64,000 bases of DNA, from positions 620,001 to 684,000 of the forward strand of contig NZ_VWWP01000001.1 of NCBI RefSeq assembly GCF_011752975.1. Reading direction: 5' to 3'. The stretch comes from Chryseobacterium sp. Tr-659. Lineage in GTDB: Bacteria > Bacteroidota > Bacteroidia > Flavobacteriales > Weeksellaceae. Positions 1 to 8,879 of this stretch are shown piece after piece (within the stretch, counting starts at the first letter, position 1; each line of letters starts with the position of its first letter). A program made the position numbers and the translations under genes. Under the pieces are notes generated by a model. It saw only the letters and a list, made by a program, of their open reading frames with translations, did not search any database and was not told the origin of the DNA.

Positions 1-1
1 T

Positions 2-160
2 CAGGAAACCATCGGAGGATATGGAGGTGTACATCACTGTCTGATGCCGCAGCCGAGACACGTCCTCATTCAGAAAGATGAAAACGGTGATCTGCATTAC
101 GAAATTTTCCGTGAGAAACAGGAACCGGAAGATGTATTGAAACTCCTTGGTTACAAATAA
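2..160 (+). CDS. speA: Biosynthetic arginine decarboxylase, C-terminal fragment (5' truncated by window edge)
   Basis: An open frame enters at the left edge and ends at TAA 158-160, encoding 52 residues that include GGYGGVHHCLMPQPRHVLI and end in LKLLGYK. This resembles, from memory, the C-terminus of the SpeA-type PLP-dependent arginine decarboxylase of Bacteroidota. That enzyme converts arginine to agmatine in the cytoplasm. The agmatinase gene 1 kb downstream fits: the two enzymes act in sequence to make putrescine. The catalytic domain lies outside the window, so the assignment rests on the tail and the neighbour. A bidirectional hairpin follows at 237-266. Confidence 0.62.
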   Translation, partial: QETIGGYGGVHHCLMPQPRHVLIQKDENGDLHYEIFREKQEPEDVLKLLGYK

Positions 161-236
161 GACCTTAATCTGTCAGTGCGAGGAACGAATGTGATGAAGC
201 TATCTATTTCGGATTCGAATGACAAACATACAAAGC

Positions 237-266
237 AAAAGCTCTCAGTTTTTCTGAGAGCTTTTT
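237..266. terminator. Bidirectional rho-independent terminator
   Basis: The arms GCTCTCAG (241-248) and CTGAGAGC (254-261) form a perfect 8-bp stem with a T5 loop. A-residues precede it and T-residues follow it, so it can end both the speA transcript (+) and the converging HAD phosphatase transcript (-). Confidence 0.85.
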
Positions 267-268
267 AT

Positions 269-928
269 TTAAAAATATTTTGAAATCTTATCAAGTTCAA
301 GATCTTCATAATCAGAAATTACAGTATCTGCTAATGTATAATCCTGATTTTTTGAATGTGGACTTCTGTAAGCTGCGCAGAAAATTTCAGCTCTGTGTGC
401 TGCAAGAATTCCGTTGGTAGAATCTTCAATAACCATACAGTTTTCTACCGGTTCGCCAGCCATTTCGGCCGCAAGTAAAAATACTTCGGGATGAGGTTTT
501 GATTCTTTTAAATCAGCACCACTAATCTTTCCGCTGAAATATTTCTCAAGTCCGAATTTTTCAAAAACCATATTGATTGTTGTCATCGTTGCAGAAGAAG
601 CCAATATCAGCTTTATTCCATTTTCATGATAATGTTCTATCAGTTTTCGGACTCCTGGAATCAGATCAAACTCATCATCATTGTAAAAATAATCTTTGAA
701 ATGAGATCTTTTGATTCCGGCAATAGCTTCGTGAGTATGGCTTAAATCAAATTGACCGATCAGAGTTTCACAAACTCTTTTGGTTGAAGCTCCCGTAAAA
801 GAAGTGTACAGATCCTCGGAAACTGCAATTTCCAGTTCATCAAATGTTTTGAAATAAGCTTTTCTATGCAATGGCTCCGTATCTACAATTACACCATCCA
901 TATCAAAAAGAACTGCTTTTAAAGGCAT
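269..928 (-). CDS. HAD-superfamily phosphatase (beta-phosphoglucomutase-like)
   Basis: This 219-residue cytoplasmic protein carries all four HAD motifs. Motif I is DMDGVIVDTE, with nucleophile D9 and acid/base D11. Motif II is S111 in ASSAT, motif III is K144 in ESKPHPE, and motif IV is the EDSTNG acidic pair at 168-169. The helical cap between motifs I and II is of the C1 type, as in beta-phosphoglucomutase and small sugar-phosphate phosphatases, and the length is normal for that group. The substrate cannot be read from the sequence. It converges on speA across a shared terminator and is divergent from agmatinase. The start ATG is followed directly by the first beta strand, so it is secure. 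Confidence 0.88.
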   Translation of the reverse strand: MPLKAVLFDMDGVIVDTEPLHRKAYFKTFDELEIAVSEDLYTSFTGASTKRVCETLIGQFDLSHTHEAIAGIKRSHFKDYFYNDDEFDLIPGVRKLIEHYHENGIKLILASSATMTTINMVFEKFGLEKYFSGKISGADLKESKPHPEVFLLAAEMAGEPVENCMVIEDSTNGILAAHRAEIFCAAYRSPHSKNQDYTLADTVISDYEDLELDKISKYF

Positions 929-1055
929 ATTGAAAGTTTTTACAAAAATAACCTTTAAAATTTAAACATTAAAAGATTTAAAAATTTAAAAATCAGAACG
1001 AAGGTTAAAAATTCATAACAAACTCAACACTACTTATAACTCAAGTACTATTTTG

Positions 1056-1063
1056 TATCTTTG
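1056..1063 (+). promoter_or_regulatory. Bacteroidota -7 promoter element for agmatinase
   Basis: TATCTTTG matches the TAnnTTTG -7 consensus of the Bacteroidota primary sigma factor, 51 nt before the agmatinase ATG. I see no clear -33 TTG at the expected spacing. Confidence 0.5.
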
Positions 1064-1114
1064 TGGAATCATTTTAATCTTTCAATCATTTAATTTTTTA
1101 ATTAATAATTATAT

Positions 1115-1972
1115 ATGAAAACATACGCAGGAATTCCCGAAGAAAACGCAACGTTAGAGAATTCGAAAGTAATGTTGGTAACTGTTCCTTATGATGGAAC
1201 TTCAACATGGGGTAAAGGAGCTGACAAAGGCCCTGAATTATTCTTAAACGCTTCTGAAAATATGGAGCTTTATGATATTGAAACTCAAACTGAGCCTTTC
1301 CTTCAGGGAGTTTATCTGGCTGGAGAAGTTTCTGAAAATTCAAGTCCTGAAGCTATGACAGAAGCTGTTTATCAGAAAACAAAAGAGCTTTTGAACAATG
1401 AGGGGAAAGTATTTACACTTTTCGGGGGAGAACATTCCGTTTCTATCGGTTCTATCCGTGCGGTAGGTGAGAAATTCGAGAATTTAACGGTTCTTCAGTT
1501 AGATGCTCACACAGACTTACGTCCTGAATTCCATGGCTCAACTTCAAACCACGCTTGTGCTGTTTTTGAAGCGAATCAGAAACACAACTTAGTTCAGGTG
1601 GGAATCCGTTCTATGGATGCTGAAGAAGCACAATATTTACCAGAAGGAAGGGTATTCTTTGCCCACGAAATTGCAAATAACGAAAACTGGGTTAATGATG
1701 TTTTGGAGAAAGTATCAGGAAATGTATATATCACGATTGATTTAGATGCTTTCGATCCTTCTATTGCACCTTCTACAGGAACTCCTGAACCAGGTGGATT
1801 ACAATGGTATCCAACATTGGAATTATTAAGAAAAGTATTTGAAAAATGTAACGTAGTAGCGTTTGATATTGTAGAATTGATGGATTCTCCAATGGCGAAG
1901 CCCACAGCTTTCCTTGCCGCTAAGTTATATTATAAAATGCTTGCTTATAACGATATTTATAACAACAACTAA
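1115..1972 (+). CDS. speB: Agmatinase (ureohydrolase/arginase family)
   Basis: This 285-residue enzyme should hydrolyse agmatine to putrescine and urea at a binuclear Mn centre in the cytoplasm. The ureohydrolase signatures are complete: GGEHS (104-108, H107), DAHTD (130-134, with D130, H132 and D134) and TIDLDAFDPS (207 onward, D209 and D211), followed by GTPEPGG. SNHA (144-147) sits in the substrate-binding region. Agmatinase is preferred over arginase or formimidoylglutamase because of the overall motif form and the arginine decarboxylase fragment upstream. The gene appears monocistronic with its own promoter, and the Ada-like gene follows 70 bp later. Confidence 0.9.
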   Translation: MKTYAGIPEENATLENSKVMLVTVPYDGTSTWGKGADKGPELFLNASENMELYDIETQTEPFLQGVYLAGEVSENSSPEAMTEAVYQKTKELLNNEGKVFTLFGGEHSVSIGSIRAVGEKFENLTVLQLDAHTDLRPEFHGSTSNHACAVFEANQKHNLVQVGIRSMDAEEAQYLPEGRVFFAHEIANNENWVNDVLEKVSGNVYITIDLDAFDPSIAPSTGTPEPGGLQWYPTLELLRKVFEKCNVVAFDIVELMDSPMAKPTAFLAAKLYYKMLAYNDIYNNN

Positions 1973-2042
1973 TATTCCGCAAGAATCGGATTTTTTCTGC
2001 CGTATATTCTTTGGAAATTTGTGAGGTAAAAACAATATAAAA

Positions 2043-2885
2043 ATGTCCACACAAAGTCAAATAGATTATAACAGAATTGCCAAAGCGATAGAGTATATCC
2101 AGAGCAATTTCAGGCTTCAGCCAAGTTTGGATGAAGTGGCGGAAAATATTCACTTGAGTCCGGCTCATTTTCAGAAGATATTTACGGATTGGGCAGGAAC
2201 AAGTCCGAAGAAATTTTTACAGTTCATTAGTCTTGAACATGCTAAAAATTTATTGAAGGAAGAAAAAGCAAGTTTATTCGATACTGCTTACGAGACAGGA
2301 TTTTCCAGTACAAGCAGACTTCATGATTTGTTTGTGAAAATAGAAGGAATGTCTCCGGCAGAATATAAAAACGGCGGAAAAGGCCTTAATATTCATTACA
2401 GTTTTTCCGAAAGCCCTTTTGGAAATATACTGGTAGCGTCCACAGAAAAAGGAATCTGCTACATGGCTTTTGAAGACGATAAAGAAACAGCATTAGGGGA
2501 GCTGAAACTTAAGTTCCCCAATGCTTCTTTTCTCGAAAAACAGGATGCTCTTCAGAAAAATGCATTGTCCATATTCAATAAAGACTGGACAAAACTCAAT
2601 ACGATCAAATTACATTTAAAAGGAACCGATTTTCAGCTTAAAGTCTGGGAGAGTCTGCTCACAATTCCTATGGGAAAACTGTCCACTTATGGCAGCCTTG
2701 CAGAAAAAATAGGAAACCCAAAAGCATCAAGAGCAGTAGGAACGGCCATCGGAAGTAATCCGGTAGCTTTTCTTATCCCTTGCCATCGTGTGATCCAATC
2801 TACAGGTCATCTTGGAGGATACCGATGGGGAAGTGAAAGGAAGCAGCTGATTGTAGGCTGGGAAGGCTCACACATTTACTCATAA
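2043..2885 (+). CDS. AraC-type HTH / O6-alkylguanine-DNA methyltransferase fusion (Ada-like)
   Basis: The 280-residue protein has an AraC double helix-turn-helix (about 10-108) and a methylated-DNA-cysteine methyltransferase domain (about 118-275). The active-site PCHRV motif is at 246-250, with acceptor C247. The AraC part reads as a standard DNA-binding domain (LSPAHFQKIF, then FSSTSRLHDLF). The methyltransferase removes alkyl groups from O6-alkylguanine by suicide transfer. In E. coli Ada, a further N-terminal zinc/Cys domain accepts methyl from phosphotriesters and switches the regulator on. That domain is absent here, so it is unclear how the HTH part is activated. An AlkB-like gene follows 356 bp downstream, which supports a role in alkylation repair. 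Confidence 0.9.
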   Translation: MSTQSQIDYNRIAKAIEYIQSNFRLQPSLDEVAENIHLSPAHFQKIFTDWAGTSPKKFLQFISLEHAKNLLKEEKASLFDTAYETGFSSTSRLHDLFVKIEGMSPAEYKNGGKGLNIHYSFSESPFGNILVASTEKGICYMAFEDDKETALGELKLKFPNASFLEKQDALQKNALSIFNKDWTKLNTIKLHLKGTDFQLKVWESLLTIPMGKLSTYGSLAEKIGNPKASRAVGTAIGSNPVAFLIPCHRVIQSTGHLGGYRWGSERKQLIVGWEGSHIYS

Positions 2886-3128
2886 CATATTTTTCACCAC
2901 AAAATTCATAAAAGATTTGATAAAGGATGATCTTAAAATGATCCGTTATAAAGTTTACAAAATGAAAATTTAAGGCTTTCAAAAACTTGTGAGTGCTTTT
3001 ATAAGTAGTAATTACTTCTTAAGCTACTTTTGCAGTTGAAAATATTAAATTTAAGCCTTGTGAAAGCCAGTGGATTATGGAACCATTTTTTAGTAAACGG
3101 ACCAAAGTCCTTTCCCATTGACGGAAAA

Positions 3129-3166
3129 ATTCGTGTCATTTGTGAAAAATATTAGTGTAATTTGGA
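3129..3166 (+). repeat. Dispersed ATTnGTG intergenic repeat, copy 1
   Basis: Three spaced ATTnGTG modules (ATTCGTG, ATTTGTG, ATTAGTG) lie in the 356-bp gap between the Ada-like and AlkB-like genes. A clearly related copy in the opposite orientation lies at 28863-28901. I see no coding potential in the rest of the gap. Confidence 0.5.
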
Positions 3167-3241
3167 TTTGAATAAAAGTGATAAATACATTTTACACTGT
3201 ACTTTTACAAAAATAAGACAGTTAATATTTAAAATAACGTT

Positions 3242-3853
3242 ATGATGAGTCTCTTCGAAGAAATATCAGATTATCCGCTCAACATACTTCCAAATGACGG
3301 AACTGTTCATTATTATGGAAAAGTTTTTTCAAAGGAAAGATCTGATTTTTATTATAATTATTTACTCAGCCAGATGCCATGGGAAAATGACGAAGCGGTA
3401 ATCTTTGGAAAACTGATCCTGACAAAAAGAAAGGTAGCATGGTTCGGAGAGAAACCCTTTGAATATACTTATTCAAAAAGAACGAAATATGCAAAGATTT
3501 GGACCCCGGAATTACTAGAGCTAAAAAAGAAGTGTGAAGAGGTCTCCGGAGAAACTTATAATTCATGTCTGCTCAACTTATACCACGATGGAAGTGAAGG
3601 AATGGCTTATCATAGTGATGGTGAAACAGATCTGAAAAAACACGGAGCTATTGCTTCTCTAACTTTCGGTGCAGAAAGAAAGTTTTTATTTAAGCACAAA
3701 ACTACTAAAGAAAAAGTGGAAATATTCCTGGAAAACGGAAGCTTATTAATCATGAAAGGAACTACCCAGGACAACTGGCTGCACAGGCTGCCTCCAACTA
3801 CTAAAGTAAAAACAGCAAGGGTTAACCTTACTTTCAGAACAATTGAAGAATAA
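3242..3853 (+). CDS. AlkB-like 2-oxoglutarate/Fe(II) dioxygenase (DNA dealkylation)
   Basis: The 203-residue protein has the full AlkB/ALKBH2-3 signature. The iron ligands are H124 and D126 (YHSDGE) and H181 (NWLHRLP). The 2-oxoglutarate-binding RVNLTFR (R193 and R199) is near the C-terminus. Enzymes of this group oxidatively remove methyl groups from 1-methyladenine and 3-methylcytosine. It resembles the eukaryotic ALKBH2/3 type common in Bacteroidota more than E. coli AlkB. It follows an Ada-like methyltransferase gene in the same orientation, so the two cover complementary alkyl lesions. Two adjacent ATG codons open the frame (3242 and 3245) and I cannot choose between them. Confidence 0.9.
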   Translation: MMSLFEEISDYPLNILPNDGTVHYYGKVFSKERSDFYYNYLLSQMPWENDEAVIFGKLILTKRKVAWFGEKPFEYTYSKRTKYAKIWTPELLELKKKCEEVSGETYNSCLLNLYHDGSEGMAYHSDGETDLKKHGAIASLTFGAERKFLFKHKTTKEKVEIFLENGSLLIMKGTTQDNWLHRLPPTTKVKTARVNLTFRTIEE

Positions 3854-3930
3854 AATAATACTTCCTGAGGTTAGAATGATTAAGAAGTTTAGCCGTTATC
3901 AATGGAAGTGGGCTTTAGTCAAAACCTTAG

Positions 3931-3971
3931 AATTAGCCTTGTCAAGGTTTTAAACCTTGACAAGGCTAATT
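3931..3971. repeat. Perfect 41-bp intergenic palindrome
   Basis: The 20-nt arm AATTAGCCTTGTCAAGGTTT (3931-3950) is followed by one T and then its exact reverse complement (3952-3971). It lies between two converging genes, just before a separate terminator hairpin. There is no T-tract, so it looks like a REP/MITE-type palindromic repeat and not a terminator. Confidence 0.8.
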
Positions 3972-4001
3972 ATTTACTAAATCCGAGAGAGATAAAAAAA
4001 T

Positions 4002-4031
4002 AAAAAAGCTGTTCAAACGAACAGCTTTTTT
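4002..4031. terminator. Bidirectional rho-independent terminator
   Basis: A perfect 13-bp stem is formed by an A-rich arm ending GCTGTTC (4002-4014) and GAACAGC followed by T6 (4019-4031), with loop AAAC. It sits between the converging AlkB-like (+) and hydrolase (-) genes and can serve both. Confidence 0.88.
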
Positions 4032-4036
4032 CAGTT

Positions 4037-5896
4037 TTATTTTAAAATTTCAGCTTCAATGGAACTGTCATTATATACTTTGATAAATGCCTTGGTATAA
4101 TCTTCTTTTGTAGCAAAATTCGGGTTATCTAAGAATTTTTGCGGGTTGATTGCAAACAATGGGAACCATGTGCTGCTGATCTGTATCTGGATTTTATGTC
4201 CTTTTTTGAAGGTATGAACCACATCCTGAAGTCTGAAATTGACTGAGGTTTTTTGATTGGGAACCAAAGCTTCTCCCTTTTCTCTGGAATTTCTGAATCT
4301 GGCAGGCATGATCTCGCTTCTTACCATCTGATGATAATTTCCGTAAATAACACCGTCTTTCTTTTCTGCCGGTTTGAAATCTTCAGGATAAACATCAATC
4401 AGTTTTACAGCAAAATCAGCATCCGTAGAAGAGGAAGAGATATTCAGTTTAGCCATGATCTCTCCTGCAAAAGTAATATCTTCAGTAAGAGCATCTGTTG
4501 TGAAAGTTAAAACATCTGGTCTTCCTTCCGCGAATCTCTGGTCTTCAGACATATAATTTTTAGGAGTAAAGCCATTGAAATCTTTTAAATGATCTGAACT
4601 TAAAACCGGATTGTCAGGATCGCTGTAATATTCAGAATAACCCTGCTCTGAAGCTTTTTTCAAAGTTTTATCTGCAAGGTAGAAATTGACTTTCTGTGCA
4701 TTTTTTGGAGGATAAGAAGCAAATTCTTTCCATACTTTAGCTCCGGTATCATACATCAATGCTTCAGGAAGTCCTGCATCTTCTTTAGTATTTCCTTTCA
4801 GATAATGGTTAAAGAATTTTGTCTCCACATTTTTCTGATAATATGTAGCAATGCTATCTCCGAAATAAGTTTCACTGTGGAAGTGTTTCCCTTGCTCCTG
4901 AGACCATCCTCCGTGTGAGAAAGGACCCATAACAATTGTATTTTTTGCTTTCGGGCTTGTTTTCTCAATCGTTTTATAGATATTTAAAGGTCCGGAAAGA
5001 TCTTCAGCATCAAACCATCCACCAACAGTCATTACCGCATGATTGATATTCTTCAGATGAGGAAGTAGCCCTCTTTTCTGCCAGAATTCATCATAATTGG
5101 GATGCTCCATAATTTCTGTCATGAAGAAATTATTCTTGTAATATTTTTCATACCCATCTTTTAATGTCCCCATCTCTCTATAGAATTTCAAACCATCCTC
5201 AGAAGTTTGTTTGATAAAAGAATCCATGTACCAGGCCTGTTTCTCTGGTTTCGTTTTTTGAACTCCGAATACTGGAAATGTTCTGAAATATCCTAACATA
5301 AATCTTCCATTGTGAAGAAAGTCATCATTCCAGAAGTCTGAGATGGGTGCCTGAGGAGAAGAAGCTACCAAAGCCGGGTGCTGTGCCAGAGTTCCAACAG
5401 CAGTATAAAATCCGGGATAAGAAGTTCCGAATTGCCCTACTTTACCATTATTATCTTTAACATTTTTTAAAAGCCATTCAATTGTATCATAAGTATCGGT
5501 ACTTTCGTCTACATCTTTTTTTGTTTTGTGTTCCACCTGAGGAGTCATGTTGGTGAAAGTTCCTTCGCTCATATATCTTCCGCGTACATCCTGATAAACA
5601 AAAATATATTTGTCTTTCATCAGATATGCGTTGGGACCTACTTTGGTCTTATACTCATTTTCTCCGTACGGAGCAACGCTATAGCAAGTCCTTTGCATCA
5701 GGAAAGGATATTTGTTTTTATTTGAAATATCTTTCGGAATATAAACAGAAGTAAAAAGTTTTACCCCGTCTCGCATCGGAATATAAAATTCTTTCTTAGT
5801 GAAATTGTCTTTGACGAAATTATCTTTCGGTTCCGTCTTTTGAGATTTTCCAAGAATGAAAAAAAGAATACATAAAACTGAAATATGGATCTTCAT
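4037..5896 (-). CDS. Secreted CocE/NonD-family hydrolase, amino-acid-ester hydrolase/acyltransferase type
   Basis: The 619-residue protein starts with a signal peptide (hydrophobic residues 5-16, cleavage near GKSQK). It belongs to the X-Pro dipeptidyl-peptidase/CocE alpha/beta hydrolases. The nucleophile elbow is GTSYPG (S159), and the other likely triad members are D296 (GGWFDAEDL) and H328 (GPFSHGGW). A C-terminal jelly-roll domain runs from about residue 400. Length and N-terminal text (NDNF, IPMRDGVKLFTSVYIPKD, APYGENEY) closely recall, from memory, the alpha-amino-acid-ester acyltransferases of Empedobacter and Sphingobacterium, which transfer aminoacyl groups from esters to amines. Glutaryl-7-ACA acylase-type activity is an alternative, and the true substrate is unknown. 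It stands alone, converging on the AlkB-like gene. Confidence 0.85.
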   Translation of the reverse strand: MKIHISVLCILFFILGKSQKTEPKDNFVKDNFTKKEFYIPMRDGVKLFTSVYIPKDISNKNKYPFLMQRTCYSVAPYGENEYKTKVGPNAYLMKDKYIFVYQDVRGRYMSEGTFTNMTPQVEHKTKKDVDESTDTYDTIEWLLKNVKDNNGKVGQFGTSYPGFYTAVGTLAQHPALVASSPQAPISDFWNDDFLHNGRFMLGYFRTFPVFGVQKTKPEKQAWYMDSFIKQTSEDGLKFYREMGTLKDGYEKYYKNNFFMTEIMEHPNYDEFWQKRGLLPHLKNINHAVMTVGGWFDAEDLSGPLNIYKTIEKTSPKAKNTIVMGPFSHGGWSQEQGKHFHSETYFGDSIATYYQKNVETKFFNHYLKGNTKEDAGLPEALMYDTGAKVWKEFASYPPKNAQKVNFYLADKTLKKASEQGYSEYYSDPDNPVLSSDHLKDFNGFTPKNYMSEDQRFAEGRPDVLTFTTDALTEDITFAGEIMAKLNISSSSTDADFAVKLIDVYPEDFKPAEKKDGVIYGNYHQMVRSEIMPARFRNSREKGEALVPNQKTSVNFRLQDVVHTFKKGHKIQIQISSTWFPLFAINPQKFLDNPNFATKEDYTKAFIKVYNDSSIEAEILK

Positions 5897-6039
5897 AAAA
5901 AAAATTTGGTGCTAATTTAAAAATAAAAACACTTTCATTGAAGAAACTTCTTTTAAAAAGGTTTTATTATTAGCTTTTATCAAAAAGAGCGTAGTAAGCC
6001 AGCCCTTCAACTATAATAGCGATGAAAATTTAATTTTTA

Positions 6040-6070
6040 AAACAAAATAGCCGGAGAAACTTCCGGCTAT
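6040..6070 (-). terminator. Terminator of the outer-membrane barrel gene
   Basis: ATAGCCGGA (6047-6055) pairs perfectly with TCCGGCTAT (6062-6070). Read on the minus strand, the stem is followed by ATTTTGTTTT. It lies 22 bp after the stop of the barrel gene. Confidence 0.75.
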
Positions 6071-6091
6071 GGCAATAAAATGTCATATTGT

Positions 6092-8857
6092 TTACAATTT
6101 TTTACCTGCAAATTTATTCAGTTTCATGCTGATAGAAAACATAATGTAGCGTTTAAGAATCAGATCTTCACGATCTTCAAAATAAGAATCTGTAATTGTT
6201 CTTCTTACGCTTTGATTTTGGTTTAAAACATCGTAGACCTTTACTTTTGCTGTAAACTGCTTTTTATAGAATGAATATCCTAAACTGGTATTCCAGAAGT
6301 AGAAATCTCTTTTAAAACCGGGCGCAATATTGGAATTGGTATTGTATTCAAAATCATTTCCGAAAACAAAATTACCTTTGAACATATAATTGGTAAGTTC
6401 AAGTTTTAATGATTGATTGGCTGTATTAATCCTGTCTACGCTATAATTGGTATAATTTGAAAAGCTGTACCCAAGTCTGTAAGAAGGTTTTATGGTCATC
6501 TTATCTTTGATTTCGTACACAAGATTCAATCCCGGATTAAGGCTGTAGGAGTTGCTGGTGAACGATTGGCCGTTGATAAAACCGTTATTGTAAGCATAAT
6601 TCATATTGAATCTCGGGTTGATGGTAAGTTTGTTGTTTTTCCATTTTAAATTCTTGCTGAAACCTGCTCCGGCGTTCATGTTTTTGTTTCCGCTTATATT
6701 ATCGTAAGTAACGATTTGTTTTCCGGCATTATCATATGTTGAAAAGTTGATAATATCATTGTTTCTGTAAGTAAACCCGATATTGAAATAATAACTCAGG
6801 TCTTTTACTTTGTTATAATTGTTGAAATAGAGATAAAGATTATTAGTCCATGTATTTTTCAGATCCGGATTTCCTGTATAGGTAACCAACGGGTTGGATT
6901 CGTCTCTGTAAGGAGTAAGCTGTTCAGCAGTAGGGATCGTAAAATTAGCGTAATTGTAAAAACTTAAATTTTTTCCTTCAGAAAGACGATAATAAAGGTT
7001 CACGTTATATTCCGGTAAAACGAAATTTTTCTGCAGGTCATATTGCTGTCCGTTGTAGATGGAGCTTACCTTCATATCCGAAACATCAAGATTCATGGAT
7101 GCCCAGAAATTCAGCTTATTTTTGCTGAGCTGATAAGTCAGTTCAGGAGAGATCTGATTGACTTTTTGGTTCATTCTGTTAGATAGAAGTTGGTTGTACT
7201 GGCTGTATTGCCCTGTAATATTATCAAAATCATTAACATCTCTGAGGTTTCTGGATGTTCTGTTTTCATATTTTATTTCAAAACTTACGGATGCGGAATC
7301 AGAAATCGGTTCCGTATATCCGGCATTAAAACTAAAGCTGTTGTTTTGGTTTTTATTTTTAGCTAGCTGATCCCTGTTATCCCTTGTGGTTCCGGTAGAT
7401 TCATAGAAAATATTCTGCGATTGGTTCAGGTTATCTCTCTTAGACTCCGAGATAGAACTGTTCACGTTTGCCGAAATCACACGGCCTTTTTTTCTGAATT
7501 TTTTTGAAAAATAGATGTAAGGATTAAATGAATTGCTTTCCGATTCATTGCTTGAATAAGCATTGCTTTCATTCAGAAGGGTATTATCTCTTAATGTTGA
7601 TGACCTTGAATTATTGAAATTAAAGCTGGAACTCTTGGTAAACCTTGGTGAAAGGTAGATGCTTGTTAAAGAATCGAGTTTGATTTTTGCAGAAGTGTCA
7701 AAGCTGTACTGTTTAGATTCATTTTCACCGTTATTTTCAGAATGGGTCTGAAGTGTATAATCAGGAAGAAGGGTAGACCTTGAAACCTTGGATCTGCTTT
7801 CCGTATTGGAATTGGAATGCATTAAGCTGAAAGAATCCAGATCAGCATCCTTTCCCAGTTTATCACTGTAGTTCAAACCAATGGTGGTAGAGCGCTGAAT
7901 TCCTTTTGTGCCGCCTCCCTGGTTAAAATAAGTAACATTTCCTACTGTAGAGACAGTTCCTCCCTGCATCATCCAGGCATTTCTCCCATTCCCCATACTG
8001 TCAAAAACCTCATCCCGGGAAAATCCTTGTGAATTGATATTATTGGAGGATGCCAGAATACTTACTTTGGTATCTCCTTTAAAATAACTGGCCAGTCCGC
8101 TGGCTTCATAGCGTTTGTCTGAACCATATCCTACAGTAAGCCTTGTGAGCAGCCCTTTATTTTTCTTCTCATCAATATTGAAGTTGATGGTTGTATTTTG
8201 AGATTTAGCAGCTTTTCCGCTGAGTTCCTCCTCTTTGGTTTTGGTTGTGGTAAACTGAATATTTTTGATGATATCTGCCGGTAGATTCTGGAGTGCAATT
8301 TTGCCGTCCTTATCAAAGAAAGGTTTTCCGTTGATCATGATCTGATCCACATCTTTTCCGTTAACTGTTATTTTTCCTTCATTACTGATTTCTACTCCCG
8401 GAATCTGTTTCAGAAGTTCTTCAATTTTACTGTCCGGACGTACTTTGATGGATGATGCATTGAATTCTATTGTATCTTTTTTAATTTTTACAGGGGATAC
8501 GGTGATCTTAACCTCATCAATATTATTGACAATACTTTTTTTCTCCAATCCGATATCTTCCAGGGTTAATGACTGATCAATTTTTTCATATTTCCTGGAA
8601 TAGGAAGACAATTTATCGGCATCAATTCTCAGAATGGAAGGTTCTTTCAGATCATCTATTTTCAGGGAGAATTTACCCTCTTTATTCGTAGCGGTGTAAT
8701 TGATAATAGAGGAATCTTTTTCCTTTAGAAGATATACCGTGGCATTTTCAACAGGTTTCTTTTCAGGATCGGATACTTTTCCGTTAATGTGTAGTTTTTG
8801 AGCGTGCAAAATAATGACTGTGAACATCAAAGTCAATAGCAATAGAGTTTTCTTCAT
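6092..8857 (-). CDS. Outer-membrane beta-barrel protein, TonB-receptor-like, with N-terminal carboxypeptidase-like domain
   Basis: I place the start at ATG 8857, giving 921 residues. The upstream codons of the longer frame run into a terminator at 8889-8912, and the chosen start opens with a proper signal peptide (MKKTLLLLTLMFTVIILHAQ). Next comes a CarboxypepD_reg-like Ig domain (about 25-105, GKVSDPEKKPVENATVYLL), then a plug-like segment (about 140-215, ELLKQIPGVEISNEGKITVNG). The long C-terminal part is rich in beta-barrel repeats and matches the OMP_b-brl family. No classical TonB box is obvious. Such proteins are predicted importers or surface proteins and the ligand is unknown. No substrate-binding partner is adjacent. 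Confidence 0.85.
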   Translation of the reverse strand: MKKTLLLLTLMFTVIILHAQKLHINGKVSDPEKKPVENATVYLLKEKDSSIINYTATNKEGKFSLKIDDLKEPSILRIDADKLSSYSRKYEKIDQSLTLEDIGLEKKSIVNNIDEVKITVSPVKIKKDTIEFNASSIKVRPDSKIEELLKQIPGVEISNEGKITVNGKDVDQIMINGKPFFDKDGKIALQNLPADIIKNIQFTTTKTKEEELSGKAAKSQNTTINFNIDEKKNKGLLTRLTVGYGSDKRYEASGLASYFKGDTKVSILASSNNINSQGFSRDEVFDSMGNGRNAWMMQGGTVSTVGNVTYFNQGGGTKGIQRSTTIGLNYSDKLGKDADLDSFSLMHSNSNTESRSKVSRSTLLPDYTLQTHSENNGENESKQYSFDTSAKIKLDSLTSIYLSPRFTKSSSFNFNNSRSSTLRDNTLLNESNAYSSNESESNSFNPYIYFSKKFRKKGRVISANVNSSISESKRDNLNQSQNIFYESTGTTRDNRDQLAKNKNQNNSFSFNAGYTEPISDSASVSFEIKYENRTSRNLRDVNDFDNITGQYSQYNQLLSNRMNQKVNQISPELTYQLSKNKLNFWASMNLDVSDMKVSSIYNGQQYDLQKNFVLPEYNVNLYYRLSEGKNLSFYNYANFTIPTAEQLTPYRDESNPLVTYTGNPDLKNTWTNNLYLYFNNYNKVKDLSYYFNIGFTYRNNDIINFSTYDNAGKQIVTYDNISGNKNMNAGAGFSKNLKWKNNKLTINPRFNMNYAYNNGFINGQSFTSNSYSLNPGLNLVYEIKDKMTIKPSYRLGYSFSNYTNYSVDRINTANQSLKLELTNYMFKGNFVFGNDFEYNTNSNIAPGFKRDFYFWNTSLGYSFYKKQFTAKVKVYDVLNQNQSVRRTITDSYFEDREDLILKRYIMFSISMKLNKFAGKKL

Positions 8858-8879
8858 TAGTTTTTCTTTCAGAGCGGTA

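Noticed and set aside
1594..1905. 103-codon frame on the minus strand inside agmatinase
   Set aside because: It lies wholly opposite a gene with complete catalytic motifs and has no recognisable protein features.
4253..4510. 85-codon plus-strand frame inside the CocE-family gene
   Set aside because: Antisense shadow of a well-supported gene; Phe/Ser-rich composition typical of such shadows.
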